DNA of 64,000 bases from contig DOJW01000002.1 in assembly GCA_003511165.1 (NCBI GenBank), positions 661-64,660 of the forward strand, given 5' to 3'. Shown here piece after piece: positions 8,932 through 18,375 of this stretch. The notes below the pieces were generated by a model, which was not told the origin of the DNA, did no database searches, and saw only the letters and a list, made by a program, of their open reading frames with translations. Positions within the stretch are counted from its first letter, which is position 1. Each line of letters begins with the position of its first letter. A program made the position numbers and the translations under genes. The stretch comes from Candidatus Dependentiae bacterium (lineage in GTDB: Bacteria; Babelota; Babeliae; Babelales; UBA12411).

Positions 8932-10832
8932 TAAAAGCAGAAAATCTTTGTTTAAATTTTGGGCAGCAAATAATTTTTGATCACATTTCTTTCAACTTTT
9001 CTTCGGAAGATAAAATCGGACTTGTCGGAAGAAATGGAAGTGGAAAATCTACTCTTTTGAAAATTCTTAGTAAAAAGCAGATAATCGATGAAGGTAAAAT
9101 TACTACTGCAAGTAGAACAAAAATTGCTTATTTGCCGCAAGAGGTTGTTTTAGTTTCTAATAAATCAATTTTAGATGAAACACTCAATTCTTTTGAGGAA
9201 CTTTTTACATTAAAAGAAGAGCTTGATGAGCTTGAAAATCGGATTGAAAATTTAAAAGAAGACGAAAAAGGCCATGCTATTGAACGAATGGCTTTTATTC
9301 AATCAGAGCTTTTTAACAATGATTTTGATCGTTTGGTTGTAGATGCAAAAAAAATTCTTATAGGTTTAGGGTTTAAACAAGAAGATTTTACAAAATCGGT
9401 AGAACATCTTAGTGGCGGTTTCAAAATGAGAGTCGTTCTTGCTAAATTGCTTTTGCAAAATGCAGATTTTTATCTTTTTGATGAACCAACAAATCACCTG
9501 GATATTGTTACAAAAGATTGGTTTTTATATTTTTTAAAAAATGCGAAATTTGGTTTTTTGCTTGTGTGTCACGATAAATATTTTCTGGATAATATTTGTG
9601 ATTATATTTATGAACTTGATAGGGGAAAAGGTCGAATTTTTCAAGGAAACTACTCACAATTTTTGCAGCAAAAAGAAGGTGAAAAAGCAGCATTGGAAGT
9701 TGCATTTGAGCAGCAGCAACGCGACATAAAAAAGAAAATGGAAACGATCAATCGTTTCCGAGCAAAAGCAAGCAAGGCTTCAATGGCGCAGAGTATGCTC
9801 AGATCTTTAGAAAAAGTTGAAAGAATTCAAATAGGTACCGAGCAAGGTAAAATCAAATTAAATTTTCAGGACTTTGTAAAACCTGGAAAAGTGGTTTTAA
9901 AAGCTGAAAATTTATCTAAAAAATATAATGATCATTATATTTTTAAAAATGTTTCATTTGAGCTTTTACGAGATGAAAAAGCTGCAATAGTTGCCGCAAA
10001 TGGAGTTGGAAAAACTACATTGCTTAATTTGATTTCCCAAAAACTAAAATCCGATAGTGGATCTTTTGAATTTGGTCATAATGTCAAATTTGTAACGTTT
10101 GAACAGGACCAAGAGAAAGTGTTGGATAAAAAAAATACAGTTTTAGAAGAATGTGAAAAGGCTACTAAAACATCGCAGCAACGAGCAAAAATTCGTTCGA
10201 TGCTAGGAGCTTTTCTTTTTAGCGGAGATGATGTTTATAAAAAAATTGCAGTGTTGAGCGGTGGTGAAAAAAATCGTGTTGCAATGGTAAAGGTTCTGCT
10301 TCAGGATGCAAATTTTTTAATTTTAGATGAACCTACAAACCATTTGGATTTGGAATCAAAAGATAACTTATTACAAGCTTTGCAACAATATCCTGGAACG
10401 GTTTTATTTGTTTCACACGATCGCAATTTTTTGGATAATCTTGCAACAAAAATTTTAGAATTGACTCCTGATGGTTTATTCGGCTACAGCGGAAATTATG
10501 AAGATTATCTTTATCAAAAAGAACATCAATCAAAAGATAAAGTTATAAAAGAGTCAAACTTGCAAGTAAAAGGTTTTAGTAAAAAAGAAGATCACAAAAA
10601 AGATTTTTCAGAAACTAAAGATTTAAAATCCAAACAACATAAACTTTTAAATCTTGAAAAGAAAATTGCCAGTTTAGAAAAAGAAAAAGCTGAAACGGTT
10701 CAGCTTTTTGAAAAGTTTCCATATGGAACTCGTGAGTTTGATTCTGTAACAGCTAAGCTGCAAGAGATAGAAAAACAACTTCTGCAACAGTTGGAGATGT
10801 GGCAGAAACTATTCGAAGAGTTAAATAATTGA
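8928..10832 (+). CDS. ABC-F family ATPase (Uup/YheS/EttA-like)
   Basis: A 634-residue soluble protein with two ABC ATPase domains and no membrane segments. Domain 1: Walker A 'GRNGSGKST' (about 35-43), signature 'LSGGF', Walker B 'LFDEPTNHLD'. Domain 2: 'AANGVGKTT' (about 360), 'LSGGEKNRV', 'LILDEPTNHLD'. Between them is the charged P-site-tRNA-interaction linker ('INRFRAKASKASMAQS'), and the C-terminus is a coiled coil. ABC-F proteins bind the ribosomal E site and help stalled translation; a Uup-like role is suggested by the C-terminal coiled coil. It overlaps dnaE by 4 bases. Confidence 0.93.
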   Translation: MIKAENLCLNFGQQIIFDHISFNFSSEDKIGLVGRNGSGKSTLLKILSKKQIIDEGKITTASRTKIAYLPQEVVLVSNKSILDETLNSFEELFTLKEELDELENRIENLKEDEKGHAIERMAFIQSELFNNDFDRLVVDAKKILIGLGFKQEDFTKSVEHLSGGFKMRVVLAKLLLQNADFYLFDEPTNHLDIVTKDWFLYFLKNAKFGFLLVCHDKYFLDNICDYIYELDRGKGRIFQGNYSQFLQQKEGEKAALEVAFEQQQRDIKKKMETINRFRAKASKASMAQSMLRSLEKVERIQIGTEQGKIKLNFQDFVKPGKVVLKAENLSKKYNDHYIFKNVSFELLRDEKAAIVAANGVGKTTLLNLISQKLKSDSGSFEFGHNVKFVTFEQDQEKVLDKKNTVLEECEKATKTSQQRAKIRSMLGAFLFSGDDVYKKIAVLSGGEKNRVAMVKVLLQDANFLILDEPTNHLDLESKDNLLQALQQYPGTVLFVSHDRNFLDNLATKILELTPDGLFGYSGNYEDYLYQKEHQSKDKVIKESNLQVKGFSKKEDHKKDFSETKDLKSKQHKLLNLEKKIASLEKEKAETVQLFEKFPYGTREFDSVTAKLQEIEKQLLQQLEMWQKLFEELNN

Positions 10833-10849
10833 TTTAATTTATTTGTTTT

Positions 10850-11374
10850 TTAAGTTGCAAATTCTGGTGCTTTTATATTTACAAAGGCTACAAATTTTTT
10901 AAGTGAAGACTCTTTGTTTTCGTCAGCAAAAACATTGCGAATTTGGTCTATAGTATTTAATAAAACGTCTTTATTAATTTTATTGTTTTTATAGTTTTCA
11001 ATTAATTTATTAAATCGTTCTTCTACTTTTTCTTCCCATTCTAATCTTGCATAAACCTCGATTAGCGTACTTAAAAAATGTGGATTTTCTGGTTGTAGAG
11101 TTGTTAAATGTTCATAAACAGATGCGGCTAAAACAAGATTTTTTTCTTTTTTATAAAGCAGTGCGGCTTGTTGATATTTTGTCATGGCAACCTCATAATC
11201 TTCAAACGCTAAAAATAAATCCGCTTCTACTTGAAGCGAATACGCTTTGTTATCAATGGAATAAGATAATAATTTATAAAGACCTAAAGCTTTTTCTTTC
11301 TCTTTCGTGGTTACAAATTGAGCAAGTTTAAACCACGCGATACTCGAAGCTCCGTTTTTTTCTTTTGCTTGCAT
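10850..11374 (-). CDS. TPR-like helical repeat protein of unknown function
   Basis: A 174-residue cytosolic protein with no signal peptide. It consists of paired helices resembling TPRs, for example 'YEVAMTKYQQAALLYKKEKN' and 'VLAASVYEHLTTLQPENPHF' near residues 75-115. Such repeats bind partner proteins, but the partner cannot be read from the sequence. It converges on the ABC-F gene with a gap of only 17 bases. AAAAGGAATTAG precedes the ATG. Confidence 0.7.
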   Translation of the reverse strand: MQAKEKNGASSIAWFKLAQFVTTKEKEKALGLYKLLSYSIDNKAYSLQVEADLFLAFEDYEVAMTKYQQAALLYKKEKNLVLAASVYEHLTTLQPENPHFLSTLIEVYARLEWEEKVEERFNKLIENYKNNKINKDVLLNTIDQIRNVFADENKESSLKKFVAFVNIKAPEFAT

Positions 11375-11646
11375 TCCTAATTCCTTTTATTCGAACATTT
11401 TTCCTTTCTGATATTTTCTACATTTAGAAAAATAAAATCAATATATGATATTTAACTAAAAATATATTACAAACAATATTGGTTATTAAAATCAATAAAA
11501 ATTAATTACATTAAAAAATTTACTTCTTAAATAGGCATAAATAAAAAATTTAAAATTTACTTTTATTAATGCGTCATAAGATTAATGCAATTGAATATAA
11601 AATTTTTTTATGAAGTTAAAAGTGCCTTAGGAATAACTTATTTTTC
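11375..11646. other. Gene-free AT-rich spacer
   Basis: Divergent region between the TPR-like gene and the first HU gene. It is very AT-rich, with A/T runs that could bend DNA. I see no RNA gene, strong hairpin or reading frame with a ribosome-binding site. The only clear element is the HU promoter at its right end. Confidence 0.6.
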
Positions 11647-11675
11647 TTGACAAAGAATGTAACAATATCTAAATT
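11647..11675 (+). promoter_or_regulatory. Promoter of the first HU gene
   Basis: A perfect -35 box TTGACA (11647-11652), a 17-base spacer and a -10-like TAAATT (11670-11675). The leader to the ATG at 11728 would be about 45 bases and carries an AGGAG ribosome-binding site near 11713. Confidence 0.65.
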
Positions 11676-11727
11676 TTCGTTTAACGCAGTTGTTCAACCA
11701 TTATAAAATAAATAGGAGTCTTATATT

Positions 11728-12012
11728 ATGAATAAGAACGAATTGATAAATGCATTAAGCGAAGAAACAGCATTTAGCAAAAAAGATATCACAAAAATTT
11801 TGTCCTCATTCACAAGAATCATAGAAAGATCTTTGAGAAAAGGTGACAAAGTAGCATTAACAGGTTTTGGAACTTATTGGTTATCAAGAAGACCAGCTCG
11901 AATTGGAATTAATCCTGCAACAAAAGAGAGAATTACTCTTCCAGCAGTAAATGTTCCAAGATTTAAACCAGGCAAGCGCTTGAGAGAAGAAGTTCGAGCA
12001 GCTAAGGTTTAA
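11728..12012 (+). CDS. HU family DNA-binding protein (copy 1)
   Basis: A 94-residue HU/IHF protein. The helical N-terminal half ('MNKNELINALSEET') and the beta-arm half are both standard: 'GFGTYWLSRRPARIGINPAT' (about 49-68) with the conserved Arg-rich arm and the intercalating Pro, then 'PRFKPGKRLREEV'. It bends and packages DNA as a dimer. A second, divergent copy lies at 36738. The transcript appears to end in a hairpin located inside the next reading frame. Confidence 0.95.
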   Translation: MNKNELINALSEETAFSKKDITKILSSFTRIIERSLRKGDKVALTGFGTYWLSRRPARIGINPATKERITLPAVNVPRFKPGKRLREEVRAAKV

Positions 12013-12023
12013 AGAACTTAAAT

Positions 12024-12869
12024 ATGCTTAAAAAAATAAGCACGATTTTAGGGCCGATAATTTTATCGGCCCTTTCTTTTATAATCTCTTTTTTTATTGT
12101 TCAACCAATTGCAATTTATCTTGATCCTTCGTTTAATTTGCTTGCAAATCGAGGATGTGGGAAAATTGCATTTTCCGTTATGGTTTTGTATCAAATTATT
12201 TTGATGCTTCTTTTTCATTCGAAACCCCTTTTAAATAAATTTCTTGATGCTGCAATTTTTTCATTTGCTGACAAAGGAATGTTAAAAAAGTTTTTATTAT
12301 TCTTTTCTATATTTTTTATTTTGCATGCGACAACTCAATTTATTTTCTTATTTTTAGGTTTTGCACATTACAACCCCGAGTGGGGATTTTTTAATTTAAA
12401 ATTAATTTGGAAAATATCGTTTGCATTCTTCGTAGTATTCTTGCTTGCATGGAGCGAAGAGGCAATTTTTAGAGGGATGGTTTATAACTATTTCAATCAG
12501 TTTTTTACACCACTTCGATCAATTTTTGTTACATCATTTATTTTTATGTTAGCGCACGATCTTACAAATCCGCTGAATTTGGTTACAAAAAATTGGAAAT
12601 TAGGTCTTGGTTTATTTTTACTTGGTTTTTTACTAAATCTGATTTTTGTTTTATCTGGGAAATTGTACATTTCAATCGCATCTCATATGGGACTTGTGGC
12701 ATTCAAAGTTCTTCTTAGACGTGCACCTTTTATCGTTTTTGCATCGGAAGAGGTTTTACCTTTTTGGGTAAGCGCAGATTTGCGACAATCTTTTTTGGTA
12801 CATCTGTTTTTTATATTGATTATTATAATTTTGATTTGTAGGAATTATAAAAAATTAGTTACTTCCTAA
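12024..12869 (+). CDS. CPBP family intramembrane metalloprotease
   Basis: A 281-residue membrane protein with about seven hydrophobic segments. The family's metal and catalytic motifs are present: 'EEAIFRG' (EExxxR, about residue 147), 'AHDLTNP' (HxxxN, about 175) and 'SHMGL' (about 221). CPBP/CAAX-type proteases cut within membranes; in bacteria roles include bacteriocin self-immunity and peptide maturation, but the substrate here is unknown. An intrinsic terminator sequence sits inside the first 20 codons. The 3' end overlaps the converging HEPN gene by 15 bases. Confidence 0.85.
   Translation: MLKKISTILGPIILSALSFIISFFIVQPIAIYLDPSFNLLANRGCGKIAFSVMVLYQIILMLLFHSKPLLNKFLDAAIFSFADKGMLKKFLLFFSIFFILHATTQFIFLFLGFAHYNPEWGFFNLKLIWKISFAFFVVFLLAWSEEAIFRGMVYNYFNQFFTPLRSIFVTSFIFMLAHDLTNPLNLVTKNWKLGLGLFLLGFLLNLIFVLSGKLYISIASHMGLVAFKVLLRRAPFIVFASEEVLPFWVSADLRQSFLVHLFFILIIIILICRNYKKLVTS
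12051..12082 (+). terminator. HU terminator lying inside the CPBP reading frame
   Basis: Perfect 22-base palindrome gggccgataat / attatcggccc (12051-12072) followed by a T-rich run (12073-12082), 39 bases after the HU stop. It starts 27 bases into the CPBP gene and encodes part of its first membrane helix. It probably limits readthrough from HU into the protease gene. Confidence 0.82.
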
Positions 12870-13307
12870 ACAAAGTTCGGGTTTTGATTTTTCCATAATC
12901 GTTTTCATTAATTTATGATATTGGAGAATGTTTATGGCAATTTCGTTTGTTTTTTTTTCGTTGTAAAGATGCGTCGTAAGATTTCTATCATCAACCATCT
13001 GCATGCCCGTTAGGCATTCTTCTTCGTTTATAATTCCGATAGCCATAAGTTGTCTAAATATATATTTAGGAGATTTTATTTCTAAAATTATTTTCTGATT
13101 TTCTAAAAATAATTTCAAATATTTCCAGACACAATCAAAAGAATATTCAAACCTTTGAATTATGGAATCTCTAAAAATTTTTTTTAAATCTTCATTAGAT
13201 ATACCTGTAAAAGTTTGCTGTTTTAGAATATCGATGCTGTCTATTCCTTCTTTTAATGTTTTTAATGCTTGAATGCATGTTTCATACTTTCCATTTAGAG
13301 CTTCCAT
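12855..13307 (-). CDS. HEPN-domain protein (HI0074-like), toxin of a HEPN-MNT pair
   Basis: A 150-residue all-helical protein of the HI0074 'nucleotidyltransferase substrate-binding' family. It carries the HEPN RNase motif Rx4H as R108-N-L-T-T-H113, preceded by acidic 'VDD'. HEPN toxins of this class cut RNA and are silenced when the partner MNT protein AMPylates them near this motif. Its start overlaps the end of the MNT gene by 13 bases, so the two are translated together. The 3' end overlaps the opposing CPBP gene by 15 bases. Confidence 0.85.
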   Translation of the reverse strand: MEALNGKYETCIQALKTLKEGIDSIDILKQQTFTGISNEDLKKIFRDSIIQRFEYSFDCVWKYLKLFLENQKIILEIKSPKYIFRQLMAIGIINEEECLTGMQMVDDRNLTTHLYNEKKTNEIAINILQYHKLMKTIMEKSKPELCLGSN

Positions 13308-13597
13308 AAAACCAAATCTCCTTTTATGTTATTTTTAAATTCATTTGAAATTTCATTTAAATCTATTAAGTCAATTAAAAATGGAATATTAGATTCATCC
13401 AAATCATCTTTTATTTTTGATATTGTTATTTTTTCGATTTTATTTTTATCTTCTAAAGCGATATCTATATCAGATGTTTGTTTAAATTTTCCTTTAGCCT
13501 GTGATCCAAAAAGATAAATTTTACAGGCAGGGCAATGTTTTTCAATTATTTTAACAATTTCATTTTTATACTTTATTGCAGAGGAGTTTGATTCCAT
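13295..13597 (-). CDS. MNT-family minimal nucleotidyltransferase antitoxin
   Basis: A 100-residue nucleotidyltransferase with the signature G31-S32-Q-A-K-G then S42-D43-I-D45, the metal-binding part of the polymerase-beta fold. In HEPN-MNT (type VII) systems this protein adds AMP to the HEPN toxin to switch it off. It is the upstream gene of the pair and shares 13 bases with the toxin. The pair may serve as anti-phage defence or as a stability module; both roles are known for relatives. Confidence 0.88.
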   Translation of the reverse strand: MESNSSAIKYKNEIVKIIEKHCPACKIYLFGSQAKGKFKQTSDIDIALEDKNKIEKITISKIKDDLDESNIPFLIDLIDLNEISNEFKNNIKGDLVLWKL

Positions 13598-13776
13598 TTT
13601 TTACCCATAATTTTAATAATTGCGCATGGGGACCGTTTTTTATCGCTTATGTTTTTTGTTTTATTTAATTAACCAAGCAAATAATTACAAAATAAAGAAT
13701 ATCAAGTCAATTTATTGAAGTTAATTTTGTTATTATTTTGCAAAATCATTATTTTTATATTCGACTTTAATTTATT

Positions 13777-16497
13777 TTATCCACGTTCAACAACATTTAC
13801 CACGGATCCACTTGGTGTTTTTTCTACCACAAAATGCACTGGGAAATTATCTTTGAACGAATTCAAATGTGATACAACGATTATTTTAGAAAAATCATCT
13901 TGTATTGAATAAATTGATTCCATTAGCCTGTTTAATCCTTCTTCATCTTGTGAGCCAAAACCTTCGTCGATAATTAATGTTTGAAGCGCGGTGCCTGCTC
14001 GACGTGCGAGCATTTTGGAAATCGCAATTCGAAGTGCAAAGTCGATACGAAAAGCTTCTCCACCAGAAAACATTTCATACGGTCTGATTCCTGTTGCATC
14101 GGATATTTTTATGTCTAATGTTTCTTTGACGCCGCCTTTTTTTAAATCGCGCAGAGATTCAATGAAAATTTGTGCTTGATTGTCGCTTAGTTTGGACAAT
14201 ATCAAATTAGCTTCTTCTTCGATTTCTGGGATTGATTCTTCGATCAAAATTGCTTGAATTCCATCTTTTCCAAGATAGCTTGCAAGCTTTTGATAATCAT
14301 TTATTTCTTGGAAAACAAAGTTTAAGCGACTTTCTTTTTCAACATTTTCGTTTTTTAGATTTGAAATTCTTTTTATCGAATTTTCTAAACTTCCAATTTC
14401 TTGCAAAATCTTATTTTTTTCATTGTCGAACAGTAATAAATTTTCGTTTGAAAATTGTAGCTCTTTTTCTAATTTTATTTTTGCTTCAAATATATTACCG
14501 AATTCTAAAATCTGTTTTTCTAAGCTTTGTGATAACTTGTTTAACTCTTTTAACTCTTGATAAATTTCCGTTAATTTAATTCGACGTTCTTTTTGCGATT
14601 GGGTTTCTTTTTTTAGTTCATCGACCGCTTTAAGAGAGTTTTCTATTTTTTCAAGTTGTTCACTTACTTTTAGATAGTTTTGGTAGTCGAAATTTAGAGC
14701 GGTTTTTTGATTTTGTAGTTGCACTATCAAATTTGTGATTTCTTGTAATTCGATCTCATTTTTATCGATGTTTTGCAGCTCTTTTTCTTTTTGTGCTACG
14801 CGAATAGAAATGTTTGAAATATTTGTTTTAATTTCTTGTTTGTTCTTCTCAAGTTTTTCAATTTCGCTTGAGATTATGTTTAGAGTTGTTTGTTGTTCTA
14901 GTATTTGTTTTAGATATTGTTCTTGCAATGAATTTAATTTTTTAAAATGGTCTTCTTGAGCTTTTAATTTTTGAATCTCTTCATTTTGTGCAAACAAAAG
15001 ATCTTTTAGCGTTGAAATCAAAAATGAGAACTTTTTAAGACGACGTTTTTTGAAGAGTTCTTCTTCTGCCAAAGTGGAAATTAAATACTTTTTTCGACTT
15101 GCTGTTAATAGTTGGTCGCACAGCGGGCATGATGGATTCTTTTCATCATGCATCACATGTTTTTTTCGTTCTAGTTGTACTAGTGACTCTTTAACCCAGT
15201 TTCCTTTTTGGATCCAGACATTGTAAAAGGTTCGGCGCTTATCAAAATCTTTTACTGTTTTTTCAAATTTGATTTTAAAATCGTCCTGTTTTTTAAGCTC
15301 TTTTTCTACTTCAAGCAGTTCATTTCTTGCAAGTTCTATTTTGAGTTCTAAATCTTTTTTTTGTCCTAGTTTTTCACTCGTGATGAATGTTATATTTTTA
15401 AACTCTAAATTGCTGCGGTCTAGAGTTAACTTTTCTTCATAAAATTCTTTTTCACATTTTTTCTTTATCAGATCTAGTTTTTGTTGATAAAGCATCTGAT
15501 TTTTAAATATTTCTTCTTGCAGTTTTAGATCTTCTTGTTGTTGTCCGCGAAGCTGCTTTTCTATCTTTGAAAGTTCATTTTTTTGTTTTTCTAGTTCTGC
15601 TGTGTTTTCGCAATGCAGGTTTTTTTTGTGAATATCTCGCCAAACTGTTGCAAGTTCAAAGTATTTTGTTTTTTTGTTTTCTGATAGCTGTTTGTTTTCT
15701 ATTAATTTATTTTGCAGCGTTTTGAGTTCATGTTCTTTTGATTGTAACTCTAGGATCTTTTTATTGAGCGAGATTATTTCATTTTTTGTAGCTTGTGATT
15801 CCAAGTTGTTTTTGCTTAGCAAAAGTTGTTGATTACTAAGCTCTTCTTTGAGCTTTTCTTCATGTATCATTTCAGATTTTAATTGGTCGATCAATGTCTG
15901 GATTTTTTCTTTTTCAACCGTAAAATTTCTAGCTTTTTCTTGAGCAATATTTTTGAGGTTTTCATATTTATTTAAGCCTAAAATATTGCACAAAATCTGT
16001 TTTCGCTCACGGGGATTTTTTTGTGAAAATTCATTTGCAAGTCCTTGGCGCAGAAATGCTGAGTTTGCAAATGTTTCGAAATCAAGCCCGAGTAATGTTT
16101 CTATTTTTTCCTGAGTTTTTTTGATCGTTTTGTCGGAGAGAGATGAAAAAGCATTTTTTTCATTATCGAATATTTCTAAATCCAAAGCTTGATAGTCGCG
16201 GCCATAAGTTTTGGCAAATTCGCGGCGAATTCTATAGATGTTGCTATTAAATTCAAACTCGACACAAACCATCATCTGAGTTTGCCCGAGTCTTATAAGT
16301 CCGCTATCTGCTTTTGCGGCGGTAGAAATTTTCCGCCCACATCCCCAAATGCCCCAAGTTAGTGCATCCAAAAGCGCAGATTTTCCATTTCCATTTTTAC
16401 CTGAAAAACAGATTAATTTATGATCTTTAAAATCAATTGTCTGAATTTCACTGCCATAGCTTAAAAAATTTTTTAGTTCAATTTTTCTTGGAATCAT
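13777..16497 (-). CDS. sbcC: SbcC/Rad50-type DNA repair ATPase
   Basis: A 906-residue SMC-like protein. The Walker A is 'GKNGNGKSALLDALTWG' (about 33-49). Two long coiled-coil arms flank a zinc hook 'CPLC' at about residue 457. The C-terminal signature 'FSGGEAFRIDFALRIA' and Walker B 'LIIDEGFGSQD' lie near 800-860. With SbcD it forms the Mre11-Rad50-type complex that opens hairpins and trims blocked DNA ends. SbcC is usually next to sbcD, but no SbcD is in this window. The protein is shorter than E. coli SbcC (1048) but typical of many bacteria. Confidence 0.94.
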   Translation of the reverse strand: MIPRKIELKNFLSYGSEIQTIDFKDHKLICFSGKNGNGKSALLDALTWGIWGCGRKISTAAKADSGLIRLGQTQMMVCVEFEFNSNIYRIRREFAKTYGRDYQALDLEIFDNEKNAFSSLSDKTIKKTQEKIETLLGLDFETFANSAFLRQGLANEFSQKNPRERKQILCNILGLNKYENLKNIAQEKARNFTVEKEKIQTLIDQLKSEMIHEEKLKEELSNQQLLLSKNNLESQATKNEIISLNKKILELQSKEHELKTLQNKLIENKQLSENKKTKYFELATVWRDIHKKNLHCENTAELEKQKNELSKIEKQLRGQQQEDLKLQEEIFKNQMLYQQKLDLIKKKCEKEFYEEKLTLDRSNLEFKNITFITSEKLGQKKDLELKIELARNELLEVEKELKKQDDFKIKFEKTVKDFDKRRTFYNVWIQKGNWVKESLVQLERKKHVMHDEKNPSCPLCDQLLTASRKKYLISTLAEEELFKKRRLKKFSFLISTLKDLLFAQNEEIQKLKAQEDHFKKLNSLQEQYLKQILEQQTTLNIISSEIEKLEKNKQEIKTNISNISIRVAQKEKELQNIDKNEIELQEITNLIVQLQNQKTALNFDYQNYLKVSEQLEKIENSLKAVDELKKETQSQKERRIKLTEIYQELKELNKLSQSLEKQILEFGNIFEAKIKLEKELQFSNENLLLFDNEKNKILQEIGSLENSIKRISNLKNENVEKESRLNFVFQEINDYQKLASYLGKDGIQAILIEESIPEIEEEANLILSKLSDNQAQIFIESLRDLKKGGVKETLDIKISDATGIRPYEMFSGGEAFRIDFALRIAISKMLARRAGTALQTLIIDEGFGSQDEEGLNRLMESIYSIQDDFSKIIVVSHLNSFKDNFPVHFVVEKTPSGSVVNVVERG

Positions 16498-16619
16498 AGT
16501 TTTTAGTAATTATTACAAATATAAAACCTTAAATTGTAGATTTATTTTTCAACTTTTTCGTAGGCTATATCTTAACATTGGTTTTAACTTTTCCAAAGCT
16601 AACTTTTATAAGGAGTTAT

Positions 16620-18254
16620 ATGCTTAAAGTCTCAAAAAAAATATTTTTACTAAGTTTAATTTTTATAGGTAATATTTTTTGCCAAGATTATCCAAATTTA
16701 ACGGTTGTCATAGTTATCGATCAACTTGCAAATCATAAAGTTCAACAGCTTTTACCTTTTTTAAAAGGCGGGATAAAGTTTTTGGCAGAAAATGGAATTT
16801 ATTATCAAGATGCAACATATCCATATGCGAATACTTCTACAGCACCAGGTCATGCGACGCTTGCTAGTGGTGTTACTCCAAAAGAACATGGGATTGTTGC
16901 AAATTATTGGTATGATGAAAAAGGTAAAAAAATAAAATCTATTTCTGACCTTTCCAAAAAATATCCAGTTTTTTATCGAGATGAAAAAAATACAAAATTT
17001 AAATCTGCAGCAAATATTATGGTTGATAATTTATCAGACCAAATGATTATGCAAAATAGTCCATTTAACAAAGTGTTTTCACTTTCGATGAAAGATAGAG
17101 CTGCGATAGGGATGGGTGGCAAGCTTGGAAAAACTATTTGGTTTGACTCAGTTGTGGGTAAATTTACTTCTAGCAAAGCATATTTTGATGAGTTGCCTGC
17201 TTGGCTTGATGCTTTTAACAATAAAGTATTTCCAGTAGCCGATTATTTTTGGACGCTTTGTTATCACAAAAATAGCGGCGCATACAATTTTGATGATATT
17301 GGTAACTATGCCAAAGTTGCTCAAAAACCCCTGATTGGTCAAAAAATACAATTTTTTGATGAGGCGGCTAAAGATGAAAGTGGACATGACGCTTTTTTAC
17401 AATCTCCAAAATCGGATGATGTTTTGCTTGGTCTTGCACGTGAATGTTTGAACAAAGAGTTTGAAAATAAACCCAAGACTAAATTTTTACTTTGGATTTC
17501 GCTCAGCAGTTTGGATAAAGTAGGGCATATTTTCGGACCTGATAGCTTTGAATACATTGATACGATTTACCAACTTGATAAACAGATATTTGATTTTATT
17601 CAGTTTGTTTATTCCAAAGTAAATCCACAGAAAGTTCTTTTTGTTTTGACAGCAGACCATGGTACGATGTCGATCGTAGAAAATTTGAAGAAAAAAGGAA
17701 TGAATGCGGAGCGATTTGATATCAAAAAAATTATTGAAAATTTAAATGTAGAAATTGAAAAAGAGTTTGCGATCAAAGAACTTGTTAAAGATTTTAAATT
17801 TCCTCAATTTTATTTGGATGAATCAAAATTAAAAGATATTGATATGGAGAAAAGGGCAAAAATTTTAAGCTTTATAAAATCTATTTTGAGGCAGCATCCT
17901 GCGATAAAACAATGTTGGACTGCTTCTGAGATATCTTCTGCTTACTACCCAGAAAATTCTTTAGAAAGCGTTTACAAAAACGATTTGTTTCCAGGGCGAA
18001 GCGGGCAAGTTTTTTGTCACATTTATCCTTACATGTACATAGAGAAATATGACACAGGTACGGGACATACATCTCCTTATGCTTACAGTAGTCAGGTACC
18101 GCTTGTTGTTTTTCAAAAAGATAAATTTGAACATAAAAAGGTTGCAAAAAGAGTTTATGTACCACAACTAGCTAACTCGCTTGCACAGGTTCTCGATGTA
18201 CCTAAACCATCCGCTTCAACCTACAAAGCGTTGCCATATTTTCCTGGAAAATAG
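16620..18254 (+). CDS. Exported alkaline phosphatase superfamily enzyme (PafA/NPP-like)
   Basis: A 544-residue protein. I start it at ATG 16620, which has AAGGAG four to nine bases upstream; a TTG 42 bases earlier is less likely. Residues 1-21 are a signal peptide ending in 'GNIFC', possibly a lipoprotein site. The alkaline phosphatase core has metal ligand Asp34 ('VIVIDQL'), the nucleophile Thr74 in 'NTSTAPGHATLASG', 'DKVGHIFGPDS', 'LTADHGTMS' and 'GTGHTSPYAY'. This motif set matches phosphate-releasing PafA-like monoesterases and phosphodiesterases in the periplasm or on the surface. It may scavenge phosphate from host compounds (inference). Confidence 0.88.
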   Translation: MLKVSKKIFLLSLIFIGNIFCQDYPNLTVVIVIDQLANHKVQQLLPFLKGGIKFLAENGIYYQDATYPYANTSTAPGHATLASGVTPKEHGIVANYWYDEKGKKIKSISDLSKKYPVFYRDEKNTKFKSAANIMVDNLSDQMIMQNSPFNKVFSLSMKDRAAIGMGGKLGKTIWFDSVVGKFTSSKAYFDELPAWLDAFNNKVFPVADYFWTLCYHKNSGAYNFDDIGNYAKVAQKPLIGQKIQFFDEAAKDESGHDAFLQSPKSDDVLLGLARECLNKEFENKPKTKFLLWISLSSLDKVGHIFGPDSFEYIDTIYQLDKQIFDFIQFVYSKVNPQKVLFVLTADHGTMSIVENLKKKGMNAERFDIKKIIENLNVEIEKEFAIKELVKDFKFPQFYLDESKLKDIDMEKRAKILSFIKSILRQHPAIKQCWTASEISSAYYPENSLESVYKNDLFPGRSGQVFCHIYPYMYIEKYDTGTGHTSPYAYSSQVPLVVFQKDKFEHKKVAKRVYVPQLANSLAQVLDVPKPSASTYKALPYFPGK

Positions 18255-18296
18255 TTAAAAGTAAGAAATAAATTTAAAAATACGCTTAAATTTTAA

Positions 18297-18335
18297 TAGC
18301 AGTGCTGTAATTTTCTACAACACTGCTATATTATT
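18297..18335 (+). terminator. Hairpin terminator after the phosphatase gene
   Basis: A 13-base-pair stem (18297-18309 with 18316-18328, one G-T pair) and a loop of six, followed by a T-rich stretch. It separates the phosphatase gene from rodA. Confidence 0.75.
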
Positions 18336-18375
18336 TAGCAGTTATTTAAAATTTAAAAATTAGGTTTTATTACAA

